The position numbers were made by a program, and so were the translations under genes. The notes beneath the pieces were generated by a model. It saw nothing but the letters and a program-made list of their open reading frames with translations. It searched no databases and was not told the DNA's origin. From NCBI GenBank assembly GCA_913054445.1, contig CAJXIK010000028.1, positions 1 through 12,575 on the forward strand: a stretch of 12,575 nucleotides of DNA, in the 5' to 3' direction. The DNA comes from an uncultured Bermanella sp. Lineage in GTDB: Bacteria; Pseudomonadota; Gammaproteobacteria; Pseudomonadales; Oceanobacteraceae. Within the stretch, counting starts at the first letter, position 1. Each line of letters opens with the position of its first letter. This document shows, piece by piece, positions 6,588 through 12,575 of this stretch.

Positions 6588-8980
6588 TGAGCGATTGCTT
6601 TCACTGCGGTGCCCTCGTGCCCGCCAACGTGCAAATTCGCCTCGATATTCTCGGTGACGAGCGTGACCTATGCTGCACGGGCTGTGAGGCGGTGGCCGAG
6701 GCCATATTGCAAAGTGGCAGCGAGTCTTTTTATCAGTACCGCAGCGACGTAAGCGCGACGCCCGAATTTACCCCGGCCAGCCTGCCCCAATCCATGCAGA
6801 TGGAGCTGGCATTGTATGACAACCAAGAGGTGCTAGAGGCGCTATCTGAGGTCACCGCCAACGGCCGCCAGATCACCCTCATCATCGAAGGCATCACCTG
6901 TGCCGCCTGTGCTTGGCTCATCGAAAAACAACTCAAGCAGTTTGCCGGGGTTGAGTTTGTCAACCTCAACCTTAGCCAACACACCTTAAAGCTTTGCTGG
7001 CAACAAGCGCAAACCCCACTGAGCGAACTCATCGCCCGCATCTATGCCCTCGGGTTTAAGGCGCAGCCCTACAGCCCAGACCTCGCCCAACAACAGCTGC
7101 TAAGCGAGCAAAAGAAGGCCACCCAAAGGCTCGGGCTGGCGGCACTAGGCATGATGCAGGCCATGATGTTTGCCCTACCCCTATATGTGGGCGACTGGGG
7201 CGGCGTGTTTGAGAAATTTGAAACCTATTTTCGGTTCGCCAGCTTAATCATCACCACCCCCGTGGTGCTGTACAGCGCCCGCCCCTTCTTCGTAGCCTTT
7301 TGGCGCGACCTAAAAAGCCGCCACCTCACCATGGACGTGCCCGTGGCCATCGCCATCGGCGGGGCCTATGGGGCCAGCGTCTGGTCCACCTTCACTCAGG
7401 GCCAGGAGGTGTATTTCGACAGCGTCTGCATGTTTACCTTCTTTTTATTGGTGGGGCGCTTTCTGGAAAGCCGTGCGCGCCTCAAGAACAGCGAGGCGGG
7501 CAATCACCTTGCCAGCGTCATGCCGCGCGCCACTTTGCGCATTCACCCCCAAGATAACAGCGAGACCCTAGTGCCGGTGAGCCAGCTGCGCATTGGCGAC
7601 CACATTCGCATCCTGCCCGGTGCCACCCTCGTGGCCGATGGCATCATCGTCGAGGGTCGCTCCAGCATAGATGAGTCCATCATCACCGGGGAATTTTTGC
7701 CCATTCAAAAACAAGCAGGTGACCCCGTCATTGGCGGCAGCCTTAATGTGGAGAGCCCCATCACCCTGCGCGTCACCGCCCTCGATAAAGACATGCAAAT
7801 CAGCACGGTCATGTCCCTGCTAGAGCGGGCTACCGCCGACAAACCCAAGATAGCGGTGCTGGCCGACCGCGTCGCCCAATATTTTGTGGCCGCAGTACTC
7901 ATATTATCGGCCCTGGTATTTGTCAGCTGGAGCTTTATAGATAGCGACAAAGCCTTCTGGGTGACCTTGTCGGTGCTGGTGGCCACCTGTCCATGCGCGC
8001 TCTCGCTTGCCACCCCCACCGCGCTGACCACCGCCACCAGCGCCCTCAGGCGGCACGGCATCCTCATCACCCGCGGCCATGTATTGCAGACCCTCATCCG
8101 CAGCCAACGCATCCTCTTCGATAAGACCGGCACTCTTACCCTCGGGCAGCTCAACATCGACCGCATCATCCCCCTCGCGGGCAGCGCAGAGGATGCCCTA
8201 CAGCTGGCCGCCAGCCTAGAGGCCCACAGCCAGCACCCCATCGCCAGTGCCTTCCACTACACGCCGCTGCTACGCGTCAAGCACTCTCAGGCTCAATCTG
8301 GCGCGGGCTTAGAGGGGCAGATCGAGGGCCATGAATACAAGATTGGCCTCGCCAGCTATGTGCTAGAGCAGCCCCCAAAGACACCCGATGATGGCCACTG
8401 GATATTACTGGCCCGCCAACAAACCCCCTTGGCCTGGTTTTTATTGAGCGATCAATTGCGCAGCGATGCCGCCAGCACCGTGTCCGCCCTGCAAGGCTTG
8501 GGCTTAGAGTGTGAGATGTTGAGCGGCGATCACAGCGCACAGGTGCAGCTCATGGCCGCCAAATTAAACATGGACAAGGTACAGGGGGCCGTCAGCCCCG
8601 CCGGCAAACTAGACTACATAGGTACCTTGCCCGCGCAGGATGCCACTATCATGGTGGGCGATGGCATCAACGATGTGCCGGTGCTGGCACAGGCTCCGGT
8701 CTCCATCGCCGTGGGCTCCGCCAGCGACCTAGCCAAAAACCATGCCGATGTGATCTTAATGAGCAATCAACTGCATCACCTGCCCCTGTTGATGGCCCAG
8801 GCCAGACGCAGCGCACGCATCATAAAGCAAAACTTAGTGTGGGCATTACTGTACAATGCCAGCGTCTTACCCTTGGCCGCTCTGGGGTTACTACCCCCTT
8901 ATATGGCCGCCATCGGCATGTCTGCCAGCTCGCTGGTGGTGGTGTTTAATGCCCTACGCCTCAACAAGCTGCGGCCATAA
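6587..8980 (+). CDS. ccoI: Copper-transporting P1B-type ATPase of cbb3 biogenesis, CcoI (FixI)
   Basis: Inner-membrane P-type ATPase (797 aa) that exports Cu(I) to the periplasm for the CuB centre of CcoN. The N-terminus has the FixI-type metal-binding region: CFHC at 4-7 and a CCTGC cluster at 29-33. An HMA domain with GITCAAC (Cys105 and Cys108) follows. Eight membrane segments are expected, with the CPC ion motif at 468-470. Catalytic motifs are TGE (367-369), phosphorylated Asp512 in DKTGTLT, HP (550-551) in the nucleotide domain, and GDGIND (691-696). All functional residues are intact. It overlaps ccoH by one base and is followed by ccoS after 15 bp. Confidence 0.97.
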   Translation: MSDCFHCGALVPANVQIRLDILGDERDLCCTGCEAVAEAILQSGSESFYQYRSDVSATPEFTPASLPQSMQMELALYDNQEVLEALSEVTANGRQITLIIEGITCAACAWLIEKQLKQFAGVEFVNLNLSQHTLKLCWQQAQTPLSELIARIYALGFKAQPYSPDLAQQQLLSEQKKATQRLGLAALGMMQAMMFALPLYVGDWGGVFEKFETYFRFASLIITTPVVLYSARPFFVAFWRDLKSRHLTMDVPVAIAIGGAYGASVWSTFTQGQEVYFDSVCMFTFFLLVGRFLESRARLKNSEAGNHLASVMPRATLRIHPQDNSETLVPVSQLRIGDHIRILPGATLVADGIIVEGRSSIDESIITGEFLPIQKQAGDPVIGGSLNVESPITLRVTALDKDMQISTVMSLLERATADKPKIAVLADRVAQYFVAAVLILSALVFVSWSFIDSDKAFWVTLSVLVATCPCALSLATPTALTTATSALRRHGILITRGHVLQTLIRSQRILFDKTGTLTLGQLNIDRIIPLAGSAEDALQLAASLEAHSQHPIASAFHYTPLLRVKHSQAQSGAGLEGQIEGHEYKIGLASYVLEQPPKTPDDGHWILLARQQTPLAWFLLSDQLRSDAASTVSALQGLGLECEMLSGDHSAQVQLMAAKLNMDKVQGAVSPAGKLDYIGTLPAQDATIMVGDGINDVPVLAQAPVSIAVGSASDLAKNHADVILMSNQLHHLPLLMAQARRSARIIKQNLVWALLYNASVLPLAALGLLPPYMAAIGMSASSLVVVFNALRLNKLRP

Positions 8981-8995
8981 TTTAGCGGAGAAACC

Positions 8996-9238
8996 GTGGA
9001 AATCATCTTTATTACTATTCCGGTGACCATTCTTTTTATTGCCACTGGGGTGGCGATCTTCTTCTGGGCCACCAAGGGCGGCCAATTTGACGACCTCGAC
9101 AGCCCCGCCCACCGCATATTATTCGATGATGACCAGGCCCCTAGCGAACCGGCCCCGGGCGCGACCACCACTCCCAGCCAGATAAACCCGCAGCAAGACC
9201 AGCAACAAGACAGCCCGCCATCGGCTAAGCAGCCCTAA
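8996..9238 (+). CDS. ccoS: cbb3 oxidase maturation protein CcoS
   Basis: Small single-span membrane protein (80 aa) needed for cofactor insertion or maturation of the cbb3 oxidase. It has a membrane helix at about residues 4-25 and the CcoS signature FFWATKGGQFDDLDSPAHRI followed by LFDDD. The start is GTG at 8996, preceded by GGAG 7 bases upstream. The protein is somewhat longer than usual because of a low-complexity C-terminal tail (residues 47-80) rich in Pro, Gln and Ser, probably disordered. It lies 15 bp after ccoI, and the next gene starts one base after its stop. Confidence 0.95.
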   Translation: MEIIFITIPVTILFIATGVAIFFWATKGGQFDDLDSPAHRILFDDDQAPSEPAPGATTTPSQINPQQDQQQDSPPSAKQP

Positions 9239-9239
9239 T

Positions 9240-9899
9240 ATGAATGAGCCCCTGTCATTCTTAAGCGCTTGGTTATTGGGATTTTTAGGCAGCGTGCACT
9301 GCATGGGCATGTGTGGTGGCATTGTGGGGGCGCTCTCGTTGCACACTAAGGGCCCCAGCATGGCCATTCACCTCAGTTATCATCTGGGGCGTATCCTCAC
9401 CTATGCCAGCCTAGGTTTCATAGCCGGTTTAATTGGTTTATGGCTGGCCGCCACTCACAGCTATGTAGGGCTGGTATTGCGGGTGCTTTCTGGGGTCATG
9501 CTGATACTCATGGGCGGCTATATTTTAGGGCGCACCCAACTGTTAATTTGGTTCGAGAAGAGGGGCAGCCTGCTGTGGCGCAAGGTGCAACCCTTGAGTA
9601 AGCAGCTGCTGCCGGTACGTTCCCCACGGCAAGGCCTACTACTGGGCCTCATTTGGGGGCTATTACCCTGCGGGCTGATTTACAGCACCCTTAGCTGGTC
9701 TTTGGTGGCCGCCAATCCGCTGCACTCTGCCGGCCTCATGGCCATGTTTGGCCTAGGTAACTTACCCGCCCTGCTCAGTTTTGCAGCCTTTGCCCAGCAG
9801 TTAAATCGCTTCAAACAAACCCCCTGGGTGCGCACATCTCTCGCCACCCTGATCATGGCATTTGGCGCTTGGACCATCGCCGCCCCTTGGCTTAGCTAG
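9240..9899 (+). CDS. TauE/SafE-like (DsbD/CcdA-like) membrane protein of the cco cluster
   Basis: Integral membrane protein (219 aa) with about six hydrophobic segments, belonging to the group usually annotated as sulfite exporter TauE/SafE family (COG2836 type). It begins with GFLGSVHCMGMCGG (Cys21 and Cys25 with His20 and Met22/Met24), a Cys/Met/His cluster well suited to copper, and has a second conserved cysteine in GLLPCG (Cys144). Members often follow ccoS in gammaproteobacteria, and the one-base gap to ccoS here supports co-transcription. I infer a role in copper handling or thiol redox for cbb3 maturation rather than sulfite export; the substrate is not proven by sequence. A second ATG at 9244 is out of frame. 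Confidence 0.85.
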   Translation: MNEPLSFLSAWLLGFLGSVHCMGMCGGIVGALSLHTKGPSMAIHLSYHLGRILTYASLGFIAGLIGLWLAATHSYVGLVLRVLSGVMLILMGGYILGRTQLLIWFEKRGSLLWRKVQPLSKQLLPVRSPRQGLLLGLIWGLLPCGLIYSTLSWSLVAANPLHSAGLMAMFGLGNLPALLSFAAFAQQLNRFKQTPWVRTSLATLIMAFGAWTIAAPWLS

Positions 9900-9904
9900 A
9901 AACA

Positions 9905-9918
9905 TTGACATAGATCAA
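9905..9918 (+). promoter_or_regulatory. FNR box 1 upstream of fnr
   Basis: TTGACATAGATCAA matches the FNR consensus at 9 of 10 positions. It lies 6 bp after the previous gene and 104 bp before fnr, and is paired with a second site 41 bp downstream. Confidence 0.75.
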
Positions 9919-9945
9919 TATAGCTTAGGGCGCGAGGATGATTCC

Positions 9946-9959
9946 TTGACTTAGATCAT
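9946..9959 (+). promoter_or_regulatory. FNR box 2 upstream of fnr
   Basis: TTGACTTAGATCAT matches the FNR consensus at 8 of 10 positions, and its TTGACT also resembles a -35 hexamer. If that is the promoter's -35, FNR bound here would block its own transcription, as known for E. coli fnr. The two sites are 41 bp apart, about four helical turns, so bound dimers would lie on the same face. Confidence 0.65.
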
Positions 9960-10021
9960 GCATTTCAACACTATGCAGACGACTAAATTTGACCGAAGTA
10001 GCCGTATTTTAGGGGGCGATC

Positions 10022-10792
10022 ATGTCTACAGAGAAAAAAGTATTGGATTTTATTGCCTCCAGCAAAACCAACCAGACCCATTGCAGTACCTGTAGCTTAA
10101 GTTCTCTGTGCCTGCCCATCACCTTACAAGCCGATGACCTAAATGCCCTCGAGCAGGTGATTAAACGTGGCCGCCCCATTCAAAAAGGCGAGGTGCTCTT
10201 CAAACAGGGCGACGATTTCAACGCCGTCTTTGCCATCCGCACCGGCGCTCTCAAAAGTTTCACCCTCGCGCAAAGTGGCGAAGAGCAAATCACCGGTTTT
10301 CACTTAGCCAGCGAGTTGGTGGGATTGTCTGGTTATGCCGAAGACGTACACTCGGTATCGGCCAAGGCACTGGAAACCACCACCGTATGTGAACTGCCCC
10401 TCGATAAACTAGAGATTCTCTGTGATGAGATTCCTGACCTGCGCAAGCAGGTTATGCGCAACATGAGTGGCGAAATTCGCCAAGACCAGCAGATGATGCT
10501 GCAACTCTCGAAGAAGAGCGCCGATGAGCGACTGGCCTATTTTTTACTGGAGTTGAGTCACCGCTTTGAGCGCCGTGGTTTCTCAGCCAAGGCCTTTCGC
10601 CTGTCCATGTCGCGGGTCGACATCAGCAACTATTTAGGGCTGGCCGTCGAGACCGTGAGCCGTATATTTACCCGCTTGCAAAAGAATGGCCTCATCACCA
10701 TCGAAGGCAAAGAGATCACCCACCTAAACCTAGATGCGCTGAATCGCCTCGCCGGCAACCCCGTGGCTGACACTCAGTGCGACGCCCTGTAA
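10022..10792 (+). CDS. fnr: Oxygen-sensing transcriptional regulator FNR (ANR/EtrA)
   Basis: Crp/Fnr-family regulator (256 aa) that binds an oxygen-labile [4Fe-4S] cluster and activates or represses genes when oxygen falls. Cluster ligands are Cys21, Cys24, Cys30 and Cys123, E. coli FNR positions shifted by one. The cyclic-nucleotide-type beta-roll covers about 30-145, the dimer helix about 145-175. The winged helix has recognition residues Glu210, Ser213 and Arg214 (AVETVSRIF), the specificity set for TTGAT half-sites. The start is preceded by AGGGGG at suitable distance. Two FNR boxes lie upstream, so autoregulation is likely. Its probable targets in the window are ccoN and ccoH. Confidence 0.98.
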   Translation: MSTEKKVLDFIASSKTNQTHCSTCSLSSLCLPITLQADDLNALEQVIKRGRPIQKGEVLFKQGDDFNAVFAIRTGALKSFTLAQSGEEQITGFHLASELVGLSGYAEDVHSVSAKALETTTVCELPLDKLEILCDEIPDLRKQVMRNMSGEIRQDQQMMLQLSKKSADERLAYFLLELSHRFERRGFSAKAFRLSMSRVDISNYLGLAVETVSRIFTRLQKNGLITIEGKEITHLNLDALNRLAGNPVADTQCDAL

Positions 10793-10801
10793 CTCCCTTT
10801 A

Positions 10802-10842
10802 ACGCTGTGCACCAACAGAAAACACCTGCAAATGCACAGCGT
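10802..10842. other. Inverted repeat after fnr
   Basis: ACGCTGTGCA (10802-10811) and TGCACAGCGT (10833-10842) are perfect 10-bp complements around a 21-base A/C-rich loop. An A-run rather than a T-run follows on the fnr strand, so it is not a standard terminator in that direction. It starts 9 bp after the fnr stop codon and may protect the mRNA end or bind a regulator. Confidence 0.55.
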
Positions 10843-10890
10843 AAAAAATAATTCAAGTATTTTTTGCATTCTCCTTTTAACGACCTAATG

Positions 10891-10896
10891 TATAAC
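10891..10896 (+). promoter_or_regulatory. Possible -10 element for the lysozyme-like gene
   Basis: TATAAC lies 37 bp before the start at 10934. No good -35 is found at the standard distance (TTGCAT is 21 bp away), so this is weak. Confidence 0.25.
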
Positions 10897-10933
10897 TATC
10901 AGGATCAAGCAACGTATTAAAGGAAGAATACCC

Positions 10934-11425
10934 ATGGGAATCTGTCCCAGCGAACTACAACACTTCGTCATACGCCCTACGCTCGAATACCTAGGGGAAT
11001 ATTCATTGGCCGCACAAACCTTGCTGATGGCCACCGCCGCCATGGAATCTGAGCTGGGTTTTCATCTAAAGAACGAACAACACCAAGGGCTTGGGGTATA
11101 TCAAATCAGCCCCCGCAGCCACCAGTACCTATGGAACCGCTACCTCGCCAAAGACCCAGACATGGCCAGCAAGGTACGAGGGCTCGCCAGCCAGCGTGAA
11201 TTTTTAATGTCCCCCCACAGCGAACTGACCACCAACCTTAGATACGCCACCGCCATCGCCTGGATGATGTACAAACGCAAGGGCAAGACCCTGCCCGCCG
11301 CTGAAGACATCGTCGGCATGGCCAAATTTTGGCGCCGCCACTTTCATAGCCGCCCACAAGCCAGCGTGGATACCTTCATGGAGAGGTATCAAAAACTCAT
11401 CAATACAGACGAGCTGGCTGCCTAG
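10934..11425 (+). CDS. Uncharacterised protein with lysozyme/transglycosylase-like motif
   Basis: A 163-residue protein I do not recognise by name. Residues 27-60 resemble a lytic-transglycosylase or lysozyme-like core: a helix ending in ATAAMESELG (candidate catalytic Glu38 or Glu40), then GLGVYQISP, matching the usual helix-Glu ... GxGxxQI pattern. The C-terminal part is helical and basic (FWRRHFHSR). There is no signal peptide or membrane segment, which is odd for a peptidoglycan enzyme; phage-derived endolysin-like or structural proteins of this fold can lack one. The start is supported by AAAGGAAG upstream. It sits between fnr and ttcA on the same strand with its own upstream gap. A 6-bp GGCTGC/GCAGCC hairpin spans its stop codon (11416-11433) without a T-run. 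Confidence 0.75.
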   Translation: MGICPSELQHFVIRPTLEYLGEYSLAAQTLLMATAAMESELGFHLKNEQHQGLGVYQISPRSHQYLWNRYLAKDPDMASKVRGLASQREFLMSPHSELTTNLRYATAIAWMMYKRKGKTLPAAEDIVGMAKFWRRHFHSRPQASVDTFMERYQKLINTDELAA

Positions 11426-11481
11426 TCGCAGCCCTGCTAATAACATCCCCACAAGCGTAGCCAATTGACCAAGTTTTACCC

Positions 11482-11487
11482 TATAAT
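11482..11487 (+). promoter_or_regulatory. Probable -10 element of the ttcA promoter
   Basis: A perfect TATAAT lies 33 bp before the ttcA start. The nearby TTGACC (11465-11470) is only 11 bp away and too close to serve as the -35, and the -35 at the normal distance is poor. Transcription would begin near 11494. Confidence 0.45.
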
Positions 11488-11520
11488 CCGCCCATTTCCA
11501 GATTACCCAGGGCTGTAAGC

Positions 11521-12498
11521 ATGGTTCAATTCAGTGATGCCACCCAGGCACCCGCACAACATACTCAAGATTCCCCCGCACCAGACAGCAGTGAACAGCA
11601 GCTAAAGGCGGATTTCAACAAGCTGCAAAAGCGCATTCGTCGCGATACCGGACGTGCCATCAGCGACTTCAAGATGATTGAAGACGGCGATCGCATTATG
11701 GTGTGCCTGTCTGGCGGCAAAGACAGCTTCACTATGCTCGACATACTCATAAGCCTGCAAAAGAGTGCGCCCATTCAATTTGAGCTGGTGGCGGTGAACC
11801 TAGACCAAAAACAACCAGGCTTCCCGGAACACATATTGCCAAGCTACCTAGATAAATTGGGCATCGAATACTACATCATCAACCGTGATACCTATTCTGT
11901 GGTGAAACAAAAAGTCCCCGAGGGCCGTACCACCTGTGGCCTCTGTTCGCGACTGAGGCGCGGCACCCTGTACGCCTTTGCCGAAGACATAGGGGCCAAC
12001 AAGGTAGCCCTAGGTCATCACCGCGATGACATAGTGCAGACCCTATTTTTAAACATGTTTTACGGGGCGCGCTTAGCCTCCATGCCGCCCAAGCTGCTTA
12101 GCGACGACAAACGCAATGTGGTTATTCGTCCGCTCGCCTATTGCAAGGAGAGTGAAATAGAAGCCTTTGCTAAGTTTAAAAATTACCCCGTTATTCCCTG
12201 TAACCTGTGTGGCACTCAGGAAAACCTACAGCGGCAAAATATTAAGGGCATGTTACAGCAATGGGAAACTGAGCAGCCGGGGCGCGTACAGAACATATTC
12301 AACGCCATGCAAAACATCGCGCCATCACAGCTCGCCGACCGCGAACGATTTGATTTTGAATCGCTGAGCATCGACCGCAGCGCCAGCCGCGACGAATACG
12401 AGCATGCCGAGCAACAGCTCATCGAAGGGGTGGGTAGTTTCGCTCAAAAGCCCCCACGCCTAAAAGATGAAAACAGCATAGACGTGTTTAACCTTTAG
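11521..12498 (+). CDS. ttcA: tRNA 2-thiocytidine(32) biosynthesis protein TtcA
   Basis: Fe-S-dependent tRNA thiolase (325 aa) that converts C32 to 2-thiocytidine in certain tRNAs using ATP. The PP-loop SGGKDS is at 64-69. Cluster or catalytic cysteines are Cys139 and Cys142 (CGLC) and Cys227 and Cys230 (CNLC). The family motif GHHRDD follows at 165-170, then the LFLNMFYG segment. The first 30 residues are a low-complexity, probably disordered extension. The GCTGTAAGC sequence before the ATG gives only a weak ribosome site. The enzyme's last 21 codons are repeated, in frame, 75 bp downstream. In E. coli K-12 ttcA is the integration site of the Rac prophage, as I recall, so a duplicated ttcA end is notable. 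Confidence 0.97.
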   Translation: MVQFSDATQAPAQHTQDSPAPDSSEQQLKADFNKLQKRIRRDTGRAISDFKMIEDGDRIMVCLSGGKDSFTMLDILISLQKSAPIQFELVAVNLDQKQPGFPEHILPSYLDKLGIEYYIINRDTYSVVKQKVPEGRTTCGLCSRLRRGTLYAFAEDIGANKVALGHHRDDIVQTLFLNMFYGARLASMPPKLLSDDKRNVVIRPLAYCKESEIEAFAKFKNYPVIPCNLCGTQENLQRQNIKGMLQQWETEQPGRVQNIFNAMQNIAPSQLADRERFDFESLSIDRSASRDEYEHAEQQLIEGVGSFAQKPPRLKDENSIDVFNL

Positions 12499-12575
12499 GG
12501 CCCTAGTAGCTTCGACATCCATAAGCCCCCGCACCTAAAAGATGAAAACAGCATAGACGTGTTTAACCTTTAGGG
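12435..12575 (+). repeat. Tandem repeat of the ttcA 3' end
   Basis: The ttcA tail (12446-12500) recurs at 12521-12575 with 3 mismatches in 55 bp, and the last 42 bp (12459-12500 and 12534-12575) are identical. Weaker similarity extends upstream to 12435 and 12507, with a one-codon indel. The copy encodes SFDIHKPPHLKDENSIDVF-NL and stop against the gene's SFAQKPPRLKDENSIDVFNL. It is in frame with ttcA, separated by the TAG stop. Differences are synonymous Ser and Pro changes, Gln to His, Arg to His, and a whole-codon indel. The junction carries the palindrome TAGGGCCCTA (12496-12505). The window ends exactly where the identity ends. Confidence 0.93.

Noticed and set aside
6587..6690. Extra cysteine clusters at the CcoI N-terminus as a novel fusion
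   Set aside because: CFHC and CCTGC before the HMA domain are normal for the FixI/CcoI subgroup.
7705..8241. 178-residue minus-strand reading frame inside ccoI
   Set aside because: It is a shadow of an intact, motif-rich P-type ATPase gene; it has no recognisable domain and its composition is as expected from an antisense frame.
9119..9238. CcoS C-terminal Pro/Gln/Ser tail as a separate gene or frameshift product
   Set aside because: It continues in frame from a standard CcoS core; length and composition of this tail vary in the family.
10883..10896. FNR box upstream of the lysozyme-like gene (sequence ending in GGATCAAG near 10900-10909)
   Set aside because: Only the right half-site is good (about 7 of 10 positions); it is too weak to call.
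11465..11487. TTGACC plus TATAAT as a full sigma70 promoter for ttcA
   Set aside because: The two hexamers are only 11 bp apart; only the -10 is retained.

Overview
The window looks like chromosome of a marine-type gammaproteobacterium (Oceanospirillales, Cellvibrionales or Alteromonadales grade; I cannot place it more finely). The grounds are the gene order ccoNOQP - ccoG - ccoHIS - TauE/SafE-like gene - fnr - ttcA, the FNR protein whose cysteines and recognition helix follow E. coli numbering shifted by one, and FNR-type operators in front of three transcription units.

Layout. 1-182: tandem copies of the end of the first gene. 132-761 (minus): small alpha/beta hydrolase, divergent from the respiratory cluster. 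1026-4154: ccoN, ccoO, ccoQ and ccoP, a complete cbb3-type cytochrome c oxidase operon with an FNR box upstream and a strong terminator downstream. 4375-5799: ccoG. 5800-6089: a gene-free stretch with a large imperfect inverted repeat, a perfect 11-bp stem and a likely FNR box. 6090-9899: ccoH, ccoI, ccoS and a TauE/SafE-like membrane protein, tightly packed. 10022-10792: fnr behind two FNR-type boxes. 10934-11425: an uncharacterised protein with a lysozyme-like motif. 11521-12498: ttcA (tRNA 2-thiocytidine synthesis). 12435-12575: a second copy of the ttcA end.

How the genes work together. CcoNOP is the high-affinity terminal oxidase used at low oxygen. CcoG, CcoH, CcoI and CcoS supply and insert its copper and haem and stabilise the complex. 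FNR senses loss of oxygen and, judging by the boxes, switches on ccoN and ccoH and controls its own gene. TtcA is another Fe-S protein that often sits close to fnr in gammaproteobacteria.

The most unusual thing is at the two edges. At each end the outermost gene points outwards, and its last codons are repeated in tandem just past its stop codon. The two loci are unrelated in sequence. The copies differ by synonymous changes and whole-codon indels, so they look like tails of alternative functional alleles rather than slippage products. The window starts and stops inside these repeats, so the arrays may continue and may have broken a short-read assembly. Gene-end-targeting integration or an unnamed tail-swapping process would explain this; a strain-mixture assembly artefact must be excluded first.
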